Below are positions 1-5,328 of a DNA stretch of 5,328 nucleotides, piece by piece. A program made the translations under genes and the position numbers. Numbering within the stretch: position 1 is the first letter of the stretch; every line of letters starts with the position of its first letter. The DNA is taken from contig CANRHF010000133.1 in assembly GCA_947630345.1 (NCBI GenBank), forward strand, positions 1 to 5,328, read 5' to 3'. This DNA is from an uncultured Oscillospiraceae bacterium. Lineage in GTDB: Bacteria; Bacillota; Clostridia; Oscillospirales; Oscillospiraceae. The notes under the pieces are model-generated. The model searched no databases, was not told the DNA's origin, and saw only the letters and a list, made by a program, of their open reading frames with translations.

Positions 1-634
1 CTTCGGTCGCGGTGGTCAGCCCCTTGGCGTCAAAGATAAACTGTACCCTCACTTCGCCCTCTGCCGCTTCGGGGGTAAAGGTGGCTTCCGAGCGGATTTC
101 CTTGCCGTCTACCGTGAAGGGTTTGCCGGTGGCTTTGTTCATCAGAATACCGCTGACCGTGTATTCCTTGCCCGGAGTAAGGTTCTTGTAGGATACCACA
201 TCCTCAATGGTGATCTCGCCCTTGGCCTCAACTTCCTTCTTCCCTTCCGCTGTTGCCTGGGTCCCGATCTCCGGCACATGGAGGGTCACGGTCTGTCCCT
301 CGTCCTCGATATCCGCGTGAACGGCCAACGCCAAGCCATCTTTATACAGGCTCTCAAACACGACAATGTCCGTGTCCGCCTTGATATACTTGGAATCAAA
401 GGTGAAGGTTACAACTACGCTTCCGCTTGCGGCTTCGGGGATAAATGTGACCTCCGAGCGGATTTCCTCGCCGTTCACGAGCAAGGGTTCGCCGGTGACT
501 TTGTCCATCAGGACGCCCTCCAGCCCGTACTCCTTACCGGGAATAAGATGCTTGTATACGACCACGTCCTCCAGCGTAAACACCTCGGTGGCGCCCAAAT
601 CCTTTTCGCCGCCCACTGTGGCGGTCGTGCCGAT
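1..634 (-). repeat. Tandem 366-bp repeat encoding VaFE / T-Q ester-bond domains (one full copy, one cut by window edge)
   Basis: Copy A spans 634-269 (residues 1177-1298) and copy B runs from 268 to the window edge. They are in register with a period of 366 bp (122 codons). By hand, 87 of 120 bases match between 421-540 and 55-174; a shared run is GAGCGGATTTCC. Both copies begin IGTxAT, continue EDVVxYK, PGKEY, TGxP and GxEIRSE, and copy A has VVFE (1267-1270), the motif that names the VaFE repeat. In T-Q ester-bond domains a Thr near the start and a Gln near the end crosslink; the candidates are Thr1179 and Gln1290 (EGQTV) in copy A, and Thr1301 in copy B. More copies probably follow beyond base 1. 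Confidence 0.85.
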
Positions 635-3600
635 TTCCGGAACGCGGTCGTTGACGGCGGTGATCTCGATGATCTGGCCGTCCCCATCTACCTGAACAGG
701 ATAGGGATCTCCGTTCGGCAGGAAGCCTTCAGCGGGCTTCAGTTCTACGATCTGCCAGTTCCCGAAGGGGACGTTTTCAAAGGTAAATCCACCATCCTCT
801 CCGGATTCGGCGATCAGAATAGCGGTGTCCTCTGTAAACTCGGTTTCATCGCCGCGGAACAGCCCGAAGACGGCTCCGGCAATGGTAGCCTCGGTTTCCC
901 GGTCGATTTTCAGCCCGTGAACTGTCCCATAGAGCAGATCATTTTCAATGGGATTCCCATTGTTTACGGATATACTGACCGTTGCCACTTCCTGACCCGC
1001 GTATTCAAAAACCACAGGGTACTGTGCGTCGGAGAGGATATAGTGGCTGTCCGTTGCAATTTCCTTGATATACAGCTTCGCTCCCACGGGAAGATCCGTG
1101 CGGAACATGGCGGAGCCGTTTTCGTCGCAGTTTACAAACTCAATGAGCCCGTCCTTCGGAATTACCGTTCCGTCCGCGGCGGTCAATTCCTCGGCAGCGA
1201 ACAGCCCGAACTGCGCCGAGAGGATTTCGCCGTTTTCACCGATGCCGAAGGTTTCGTCCTTCTCCATGACTTTAGAGAGGGCAAGCTGTACGCGCTGACG
1301 GTCGTTGTAGAAGGAGGCAGCAGTCTCGGTTATCTCTACCTCTTGATCGGCATAGGTCAGCTCCACGGATACAGAATCGGGGTTCAACGTCATGCCGTAG
1401 GGAGCGGTGATTTCACGAATTTCGTATTTCCCGAGATAGAGCGGTCCTGTTTTGCCGCTGCCCGTTTCGTCTGTGGTAACGGTGGCCACCACCTCGCCGG
1501 CGGAGTAGCGAAGCGTCCCGTCCAGCGTGTAGACGTCCTCGACGGCGGTGATCTCATAGACCGCGCCGGGAAGCCCCCGCGCCTCATAGACAGGCTGATA
1601 CACACCGTCCGATTCTGCAACGGACGCGAACACCTCGCCGGTCTTGCTCACCTTGATAACGCCTTTCTGCGCCATGTTTTCCTTGACGACCTCGACCACC
1701 ACGACGGCATTTTCCTTGGTGGAATGATCCTGTGTGATGTCAAAATACACGGGATCGCTGTCGAGAACATATCCGTATGGGGCGGCCACTTCCACAAGAG
1801 AATAACCGGTACCGTACTCTAACGGTTCCGCGGTGATTAGGAAACCCTCGGCGGTAGTGTAGAAGATGTCAACGGTTGCGATTTCCGGGTAAGTGGAGGT
1901 CTGCGTCACGAGAGAGCCGTCCGGACGGTAGATTTGAAATCCTGCGCCAGCATACGGGATGGGCTTGCCGGTTTCGGCGTCCACCTTGAAAACTTTCAAA
2001 TAGCTTTCAAAGGCGGAATTGTTGATGAGATAGCGATAAACCCCTCCTTCCTCACTGATGAACACGTCAAAGTCCGCCATCAGCTCGCGGCCATCCCAGC
2101 CGGAGGTCTGATGGACCGTGTAAACGCCGTAGGGCAGATCTTTGGTCTGAGCAAAGCCGTTTTCGTCACAGGTCAGCATGTCGCGCTCGGTTTCCTTTGC
2201 GGCGTCATAGTTGCCCGCGGATTTCAGGAACACCTCAAAGGACGCGCCGGTTTCCGGGGTTTCGATCTGCGTCTCGCCGTTATCGGTGTGCTTGATGATG
2301 GCGATATTGCCCTTGATGACCTGCTCATTTACGGCAAGCTCCGTGCTGTTGTACTCCACCGTATAGAGCTTGGCCTCCGCGCCCACAGGGTGGCTGGTTT
2401 CATCCAGCAGATAGCCCTCGGACGGGGTGATCTCGCGGATGCTCCAGTTGTCGCCGCAGACGTAATATTTCGTGGTGAAGCTGCCGGAGGCGTCCGTGGT
2501 ATAGGTGTCGATCAGGTCCTCACCGTTATACACGCCATAGACCGCGCCGGCAAGAGAGGCGTCACCCTGGGCGGCGCCGGTTTCGGCGTCGGACTTGGTA
2601 ACGGTGGCGTTCCATTTCTTCAGGCGGTTATCAAAGGATTTCTGTGTGACCTTGTTCCACTCGACAGCGGCGGTCTGATTGTCCGGCGCCACATAACAGA
2701 TTGCCGTGTCCACTTCTTCGAGGGTGTAGCCGGAGCCGATCAGCACGTCGTTAAAATAGGCTTTGCCGGCGCCGTCCGTCACGGCGTACTCATCCACGGC
2801 AATGCCAGAAGACGAGGTGCCGGAAAGGTGGAATTTGATCCCCTCGGTCAAACCGTCCTCGGCTGTCTTGGTGACGACGAGATCGCCACGCTTCAAAGTG
2901 TTGTTAAAGGTAACGGTGGCAGTTTGACCGGCGGCGACCGTCACTTCACGACTTTCCAGCGGCTCATAAAGATCTGTCGCAAGCTCTGTCACCGTGTAAA
3001 CGCCGGGTTTGAGATTGTCGATCTGGACCTCGCCGCCTGCTCCCGTGGTAACGGTCTTGTCGATTCCATTGCCCTGGATGCGGAACGTGATTCCCTCGAC
3101 CTTGCCATCCTCGCTGGTCTTGACGATCTTGGCGCCGCCGTAGCTGACTTTGAGGTTCACATACCCTTTGACAGGGTCAGAGACCGCCTGCGCGTAGGTG
3201 ATCAGATCCTGCAAAGATCCATCCGGCCCGTAAACACCGTCGGACCAGGTAATGACTCCTTTGCGCATGGAATTGTTCTTACTCGCCGTGATCGAAATGG
3301 TTCCGCTGGGCGCGGTCGGAGAGGTCACAATCAGCTTGTTCCCGTCCACATTGAATTTAAGGCCCGCGAAGTCGGAGGTAAATTCGTAATTCCGGAGGAC
3401 ATTGTTGCTGTCCGTCAGGGTCGCCGTATACTGAGCGCCATCCCAAGCGAGCTCGAAAGTCTGCGCCTTGCCGGAACTTCTGGACAAAAAGCTGGGTAGC
3501 TTGGAATGGGTCTGAACGCTTGACGCAATGCTATTGTAATAGCTCAAAATCTTGGAACGCAGCGGATGGGTGGCGCTGATCGTATCGAGAATCGCGTCAT

Positions 3601-4162
3601 AGCTTCCGGTGGATACATGGTTGAAGTCCTCGTCGCGCTCGCCCACCACCGTTTCCCAAATCAGGATCTGCGTGGCGGTCGCGTGTGCCAGCATGTCTCC
3701 GCCCTCGGCTTGAGAAAGCCAGTTTTCAGATATTGCCCCGGTGTAGCCATACTGGAGAATCCTCCCGATAAAGGTTTTGATATCATACGGGGCGATGGTT
3801 TTGTTATATGAGGACGGGTAGTTGTCCCAAAAATGCTCATCCCAATCCGTCAGCTTATCCCCAATGTCCAACGAAACACCGGGCTCGATGCAATAACAGA
3901 TATTCCAATCCGGGCTGCCGATCGTGCGGACTAAGGTCTGCGTTGACTCGCCGGACGACCAGCCGTTCATCATATGCAAGTCTCTGTGACCCCAATCGGC
4001 AGAATAATTTTCATCTCCGTTACGGGGATAGGCAACCAAATAGACCTCCGACTCGGTTCCAGTGGCAAAGGCCGTGGTGGCGCCAACGCCCAGCAAAATG
4101 GAAAAGCCCATCAGTATTGCCATGAACATGGACATCCTTTTCTTGAACTTACTCTTTTTCAT
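1..4162 (-). CDS. Large exported adhesin: thioester domain, SpaA/CnaB-like domains and VaFE (T-Q ester) repeats; 3' end outside window
   Basis: The reading frame runs from ATG at 4162 to the window edge without a stop (1387 codons), so the C-terminus is missing. Residues 1-33 form a signal peptide: basic start MKKSKFKKR, hydrophobic stretch 13-32, likely cleavage after AFA (31-33). Residues about 40-330 are a thioester domain with YCIEPG (Cys91) and TQILIW (Gln165). Residues about 332-1173 hold eight SpaA/CnaB-like domains, with candidate Lys at 348, 432, 523, 624, 726, 840, 964 and 1085, and Y/W-x-x-x-E boxes in seven of them. From 1174 come VaFE/T-Q ester repeats. Family knowledge: such proteins sit on the Gram-positive cell wall, often sortase-anchored, and bind host or surface ligands; Lys-Asn isopeptide and Thr-Gln ester bonds stiffen the stalk. 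The start is set by AAAGGAGG ten bases upstream and by the signal peptide. The ligand is unknown. The LPXTG-type signal would lie beyond base 1. I am confident of the architecture; exact domain borders are approximate. Confidence 0.95.
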   Translation of the reverse strand, partial: MKKSKFKKRMSMFMAILMGFSILLGVGATTAFATGTESEVYLVAYPRNGDENYSADWGHRDLHMMNGWSSGESTQTLVRTIGSPDWNICYCIEPGVSLDIGDKLTDWDEHFWDNYPSSYNKTIAPYDIKTFIGRILQYGYTGAISENWLSQAEGGDMLAHATATQILIWETVVGERDEDFNHVSTGSYDAILDTISATHPLRSKILSYYNSIASSVQTHSKLPSFLSRSSGKAQTFELAWDGAQYTATLTDSNNVLRNYEFTSDFAGLKFNVDGNKLIVTSPTAPSGTISITASKNNSMRKGVITWSDGVYGPDGSLQDLITYAQAVSDPVKGYVNLKVSYGGAKIVKTSEDGKVEGITFRIQGNGIDKTVTTGAGGEVQIDNLKPGVYTVTELATDLYEPLESREVTVAAGQTATVTFNNTLKRGDLVVTKTAEDGLTEGIKFHLSGTSSSGIAVDEYAVTDGAGKAYFNDVLIGSGYTLEEVDTAICYVAPDNQTAAVEWNKVTQKSFDNRLKKWNATVTKSDAETGAAQGDASLAGAVYGVYNGEDLIDTYTTDASGSFTTKYYVCGDNWSIREITPSEGYLLDETSHPVGAEAKLYTVEYNSTELAVNEQVIKGNIAIIKHTDNGETQIETPETGASFEVFLKSAGNYDAAKETERDMLTCDENGFAQTKDLPYGVYTVHQTSGWDGRELMADFDVFISEEGGVYRYLINNSAFESYLKVFKVDAETGKPIPYAGAGFQIYRPDGSLVTQTSTYPEIATVDIFYTTAEGFLITAEPLEYGTGYSLVEVAAPYGYVLDSDPVYFDITQDHSTKENAVVVVEVVKENMAQKGVIKVSKTGEVFASVAESDGVYQPVYEARGLPGAVYEITAVEDVYTLDGTLRYSAGEVVATVTTDETGSGKTGPLYLGKYEIREITAPYGMTLNPDSVSVELTYADQEVEITETAASFYNDRQRVQLALSKVMEKDETFGIGENGEILSAQFGLFAAEELTAADGTVIPKDGLIEFVNCDENGSAMFRTDLPVGAKLYIKEIATDSHYILSDAQYPVVFEYAGQEVATVSISVNNGNPIENDLLYGTVHGLKIDRETEATIAGAVFGLFRGDETEFTEDTAILIAESGEDGGFTFENVPFGNWQIVELKPAEGFLPNGDPYPVQVDGDGQIIEITAVNDRVPEIGTTATVGGEKDLGATEVFTLEDVVVYKHLIPGKEYGLEGVLMDKVTGEPLLVNGEEIRSEVTFIPEAASGSVVVTFTFDSKYIKADTDIVVFESLYKDGLALAVHADIEDEGQTVTLHVPEIGTQATAEGKKEVEAKGEITIEDVVSYKNLTPGKEYTVSGILMNKATGKPFTVDGKEIRSEATFTPEAAEGEVRVQFIFDAKGLTTATE
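644..3169 (-). other. Stalk of eight SpaA/CnaB-like domains, residues about 332-1173
   Basis: Eight consecutive domains of roughly 90-125 residues each start with a strand holding a candidate isopeptide Lys (for example IVKTSEDG, VTKTAEDG, VTKSDAETG, VFKVDAETG, LKIDRETE). Each has a mid-domain E-box and ends with an Asn-containing strand. Candidate triads are K348/E393/N421, K432/E483/N512, K523/E577/N612, K624/Q685/N715, K726/E791/N829, K840/E917/N953, K964/E1034/N1074 and K1085/E1140/N1171. Domain 4 has Gln685 where the others have Glu. Domains 1 and 2 are clearly related (KTSEDGKVEGITF against KTAEDGLTEGIKF), suggesting duplication. Triad assignments come from motif spacing alone; some bonds, especially in domains 3, 4 and 5, may not form. 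Confidence 0.8.
3173..4045 (-). other. Thioester domain (TED/TQXA type) of the adhesin, residues about 40-330
   Basis: This is the N-terminal, outermost folded part of the adhesin. The two signatures of Gram-positive thioester domains are visible: an aromatic-Cys-hydrophobic motif (YCIEPG, Cys91) and a Thr-Gln-x-x motif followed by IWE (TQILIWE, Gln165). In characterised members the Cys and Gln side chains form an internal thioester that can react with amines on host proteins, giving covalent attachment. An extra cysteine, Cys89, lies two residues before Cys91 (CYC). After about residue 230 the sequence becomes beta-rich (alternating polar/hydrophobic, for example FELAWDGAQYTATLTD), then passes to the first CnaB-like domain near GYVNLKV (333-339). 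The thioester itself is inferred from motif conservation. Confidence 0.85.
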
Positions 4163-4172
4163 CGATTTAAAT

Positions 4173-4180
4173 CCTCCTTT
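4173..4180 (-). promoter_or_regulatory. Ribosome binding site of the adhesin
   Basis: AAAGGAGG lies 10 bases before the ATG at 4162 and is close to a perfect match to the anti-16S consensus. It decides the start: this Met is directly followed by the basic head and hydrophobic core of a signal peptide, while the later in-frame Mets (residues 10, 12, 14, 18) would cut into that signal. Confidence 0.9.
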
Positions 4181-4205
4181 TGAACATAAAAAGGGGGAGG
4201 AAAGT

Positions 4206-4225
4206 TGTATAGTAAAAGTGGACAC
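4206..4225 (+). repeat. Solitary sequence resembling the insertion sequence end at 5258-5279
   Basis: The motif GTATAGTAAAAGTGGACA occurs at 4207-4224, and a close relative, GTATACTAAAAAAGTGGACA, at 5258-5277, in the same orientation. They differ by one substitution and two extra A bases. The second copy lies at the start of an apparent insertion sequence. Starting with TG at 4206, the first copy looks like a transposon terminus, but no transposase follows it: the next bases lead into the small minus-strand gene. It could be a relic left by deletion of an element, or a transposase binding site captured in the adhesin leader. It could also be chance similarity in AT-rich DNA, although an 18-base near match makes that less likely. 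Confidence 0.5.
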
Positions 4226-4259
4226 GACGGAGAGTGAATGGATAAGATAGGAAGAATTA

Positions 4260-4427
4260 TCAGTCCTTCTTGTCGGGCAAGAATATCATTACAACACCTA
4301 CAATGCCAATGATTGAGAAAATCAAAGACCATCTAAAGCTCAAGTCAAAAAACGGTGCATTACCATATCCCAACATCAGCAGGATACTAATCAGAATCAA
4401 CGCTATTCCTTGTAATCGTTTTTTCAT
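4260..4427 (-). CDS. Small membrane protein with two predicted membrane segments, 55 residues
   Basis: The protein starts MKKRLQGIALILISILL and ends IFLPDKKD. It has a basic start, a hydrophobic segment at about 7-21, a short loop with YGNAPFFDLSFRW (21-33), a second hydrophobic segment at about 34-50, and a charged tail. AAAGGAGAG at 4436-4444, with a normal gap to the ATG, supports translation. The gene lies 69 bases after the anti-sigma-like gene and 97 bases before the adhesin, on the same strand, so it may share their transcript. I do not recognise a family and assign no function. With both ends charged and two helices, it probably has both termini on the cytoplasmic side. A role beside the anti-sigma protein or in adhesin export is only a guess from position. 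Confidence 0.75.
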   Translation of the reverse strand: MKKRLQGIALILISILLMLGYGNAPFFDLSFRWSLIFSIIGIVGVVMIFLPDKKD

Positions 4428-4435
4428 AATTTTTG

Positions 4436-4444
4436 CTCTCCTTT
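4436..4444 (-). promoter_or_regulatory. Ribosome binding site of the 55-residue membrane protein
   Basis: AAAGGAGAG stands 8 bases before the ATG at 4427. It is the main evidence that this short open frame is a gene, together with its membrane-protein composition. Confidence 0.75.
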
Positions 4445-4467
4445 GATTAAAATAATATTTGTTTGAT

Positions 4468-4482
4468 TTATAGCTCCTATAA
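4468..4482. repeat. Short perfect inverted repeat TTATAG-CTC-CTATAA
   Basis: Six-base arms flank a three-base centre in the gap between the anti-sigma-like gene (stop at 4497) and the small membrane protein gene. The arms are mostly A/T and no T-run follows directly on either strand, so it is a poor intrinsic terminator. It could be an operator or simply part of a -10-like region for the downstream gene. Confidence 0.3.
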
Positions 4483-4496
4483 TGCTGTTGATTTTT

Positions 4497-5168
4497 TTAG
4501 TCCTCGTCCACCTCTGGCTCTATTTCGCTTTCATACGAATAATTGCTGTCGTTATTTGGTGGAACATATCCATAATCCTCATTGACTTCGGCATTACCTT
4601 TAACATACCATGTGGGAGGATTCCCGTCTGTTATGAGGTTAGAGTGACTAAGCCTTTTTCCATCCTCCAAAAAGAGGATTTCTGTCCAGCCGATAGAATC
4701 TATTTCACCACCGACTAAAATCACATGAGAGATACCTTGTTCATCAGTAAAGTCATAGCGGAAATAAGTTGTCTCGGAACAATATTCTGTAATATCCGAA
4801 TTGTCAAGCGTGAAATATACACGCCCATCTCGTACTTCCGCCATATTGGTTGAGGTGCCGAATGAATGCAAATGGTTATCGTCCCATTCTATTGTACGTC
4901 CGCTTATCATTTCGATAATCTTCGGTGCAAAAGCAAAGCCCACTAACATCAATGTCGCGACTACTGCTGCAATGATTACCCACTTGCGATTATAGCTGCT
5001 TCTCGTGCTATTCACCTTTTTTGTTGCGGTATAGTCTGCCGCTTTTTCGATGGATACTGTACTATTAACTGTACCATTAGTAGTGTGCCGCTTCTGATAT
5101 GTAATGGCTTCCATGATATATTTATCATTTACTTTCCCCAACGCATTTGAAAATATATAGGCATTCAT
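4497..5168 (-). CDS. Anti-sigma-factor-like membrane protein, partner of the adjacent ECF sigma factor
   Basis: The 223-residue protein starts MNAYIFSNALGKVNDKYIME, resembling the short N-terminal helix (x-N-A-[IL]-G-x-[IV]-x-D-x-[YL]-I) of Bacillota anti-sigma proteins encoded after ECF sigma genes. Residues about 24-62 form a polar cytoplasmic linker, and 63-81 (WVIIAAVVATLMLVGFAFA) are a single membrane helix. About 140 residues then lie outside the cell, rich in aromatic and acidic residues, ending in an acidic tail (ESEIEPEVDED). Its ATG overlaps the stop of the sigma gene fragment by four bases (ATGA), the usual translational coupling of such pairs; AAAGGGGG at 5177-5184 is the ribosome binding site. 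By family logic, the N-terminus holds the sigma factor at the membrane and the outer domain senses a signal. I do not recognise the outer domain. Function rests on N-terminal similarity, topology and gene order. Confidence 0.8.
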   Translation of the reverse strand: MNAYIFSNALGKVNDKYIMEAITYQKRHTTNGTVNSTVSIEKAADYTATKKVNSTRSSYNRKWVIIAAVVATLMLVGFAFAPKIIEMISGRTIEWDDNHLHSFGTSTNMAEVRDGRVYFTLDNSDITEYCSETTYFRYDFTDEQGISHVILVGGEIDSIGWTEILFLEDGKRLSHSNLITDGNPPTWYVKGNAEVNEDYGYVPPNNDSNYSYESEIEPEVDED

Positions 5169-5254
5169 ACTTCGTACCCCCTTTCTTTCAAATACTTCTG
5201 TAGTTGCTTTCTGATACGGGTCAGCTTAACAGATACACTATTTTTTGAAATATG
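5165..5254 (-). pseudogene. C-terminal remnant of an ECF sigma-70 factor (region 4 end), interrupted upstream by an insertion sequence
   Basis: The last 29 codons before the TGA at 5167-5165 read HISKNSVSVKLTRIRKQL followed by QKYLKERGYEV. This is the typical end of sigma region 4.2 in ECF factors: the recognition helix (ISKNSVSVKLTRIRK) and a lysine-rich tail ending in GYE-hydrophobic. Upstream of the His codon the frame changes to low-complexity hydrophobic residues and reaches a stop (TAA at 5326-5324), with none of the expected helix-turn-helix start or region 2. The break coincides with the insertion sequence end. The ATGA overlap with the anti-sigma-like gene shows the pair was once intact. 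Whether the 5' part survives beyond the element cannot be seen here. Confidence 0.8.
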
Positions 5255-5328
5255 GACGTATACTAAAAAAGTGGACAAGTATGATAGAATAGTAGACAAG
5301 CAAAGAACAGGAAGGAGCAATACTTATG
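5253..5328 (+). mobile_element. Left end of an insertion sequence reading rightward (partial)
   Basis: Sigma factor coding ends abruptly near 5254. Beyond it lie spaced direct repeats of TGGAC(AAG) at 5253, 5272 and TAGACAAG at 5293, then a ribosome binding site and an ATG at the window's last three bases, a layout typical of an element terminus followed by its first transposase gene. The repeated GTGGACA motif with A-rich spacers at about 20-base intervals recalls the multiple terminal repeats of IS21-family ends; IS3-family ends also contain GTGGACA. I cannot decide the family without the transposase. A -10-like TATGATAGAAT lies at 5280-5290, without a clear -35 at standard spacing. The exact first base is uncertain by a few positions, and target duplication cannot be checked because the other end is outside. 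Confidence 0.6.
5309..5328 (+). promoter_or_regulatory. Ribosome binding site and start codon of a rightward gene, probably the transposase
   Basis: AGGAAGGAG at 5309-5317 is followed, after 8 bases, by ATG at 5326-5328, where the window ends. It is the only + strand start in this region with a strong ribosome binding site. The identity as a transposase gene is inferred from the terminal repeats just upstream; no coding sequence is visible. Confidence 0.6.

Larger units (their letters stand above)
4163..4259 (-). promoter_or_regulatory. Intergenic leader between the small membrane protein gene and the adhesin
   Basis: This 97-base gap must hold any promoter specific to the adhesin. Reading toward the adhesin I see T-rich and C-rich stretches (CCTCCCCC) and a TACTATACA segment that could serve as a -10 box, but no TTGACA-like hexamer at proper spacing. 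No terminator-like hairpin is evident, so read-through from the upstream genes is possible. The gap also contains the insertion-sequence-like motif at 4206-4225, described separately. A promoter here is not demonstrated. Confidence 0.35.

Noticed and set aside
1390..1620. Minus-strand 76-codon frame inside the adhesin
   Set aside because: It is out of frame with the adhesin. Its translation is Arg/Pro-rich as expected of a shifted frame, and it has no start signals.
278..3499. Two long + strand open frames (278-1822, 514 codons; 1934-3499, 521 codons)
   Set aside because: They lie entirely opposite the adhesin reading frame. Their translations show no recognisable domain and no good ribosome binding site precedes them. 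The minus-strand frame has clear family motifs throughout, so these are antisense shadows of a GC-rich gene.
3566..4250. Several short + strand frames near the adhesin start
   Set aside because: They overlap the thioester domain and signal peptide coding region in antisense and have no homology-like features.
4468..4482. Inverted repeat considered as a transcription terminator after the anti-sigma-like gene
   Set aside because: The stem is only six base pairs, mostly A/T, and no T-run follows it directly.
4482..4995. Two + strand frames (78 and 64 codons) within the anti-sigma-like gene
   Set aside because: They are antisense to a gene with convincing topology and translational coupling; no supporting start signals.
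5253..5326. Upstream in-frame extension of the sigma fragment as genuine coding sequence
   Set aside because: The residues are low-complexity hydrophobic, reach a stop at 5326-5324, and match nothing expected of sigma region 4; the DNA there is better explained as an element end.
1..5328. tRNA, rRNA, CRISPR arrays, riboswitches
   Set aside because: I saw no cloverleaf-like, spaced short repeat or conserved leader structures on either strand; the only repeats are the protein-coding VaFE units and the element-end motifs.

Overview
The window looks like accessory DNA from a Gram-positive Bacillota, most likely a gut-type Clostridia. The support is a multi-domain Gram-positive surface adhesin, strong AGGAGG-type ribosome binding sites, and an ECF sigma/anti-sigma gene pair. 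I cannot name a species.

All convincing genes lie on the minus strand and read right to left. From the right edge: (1) the end of an insertion sequence, reading rightward on the + strand from about 5253 to beyond the window; (2) the last 29 codons of an ECF sigma factor gene, apparently cut by that element; (3) an intact single-pass membrane anti-sigma-like gene (5168-4497), whose start overlaps the sigma stop codon; (4) a 55-codon gene for a small protein with two membrane segments (4427-4260); (5) a very large open reading frame starting at 4162 and still open at base 1 (1387 codons seen), encoding an exported adhesin. The stop codon and any sortase motif of the adhesin lie outside the window.

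The adhesin fills about 78% of the window. From its N-terminus it has a signal peptide, a thioester domain (Cys91 and Gln165), about eight SpaA/CnaB-like domains with recognisable Lys/Glu/Asn isopeptide triads, and at least two tandem VaFE/T-Q ester-bond repeats. It therefore carries the sequence marks of three kinds of internal covalent bond. The long + strand open frames opposite it are shadows.

Inferred logic: sigma and anti-sigma genes beside an adhesin gene suggest a surface-sensing switch for adhesin expression. Here the sigma gene seems to be broken by the insertion sequence. A second sequence resembling the insertion sequence end sits alone at 4206-4225, in the gap before the adhesin. 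Base composition changes at about the same place, from about 40% GC on the sigma/anti-sigma side to about 57% in the adhesin (hand counts of sample stretches), so the locus may be a mosaic.
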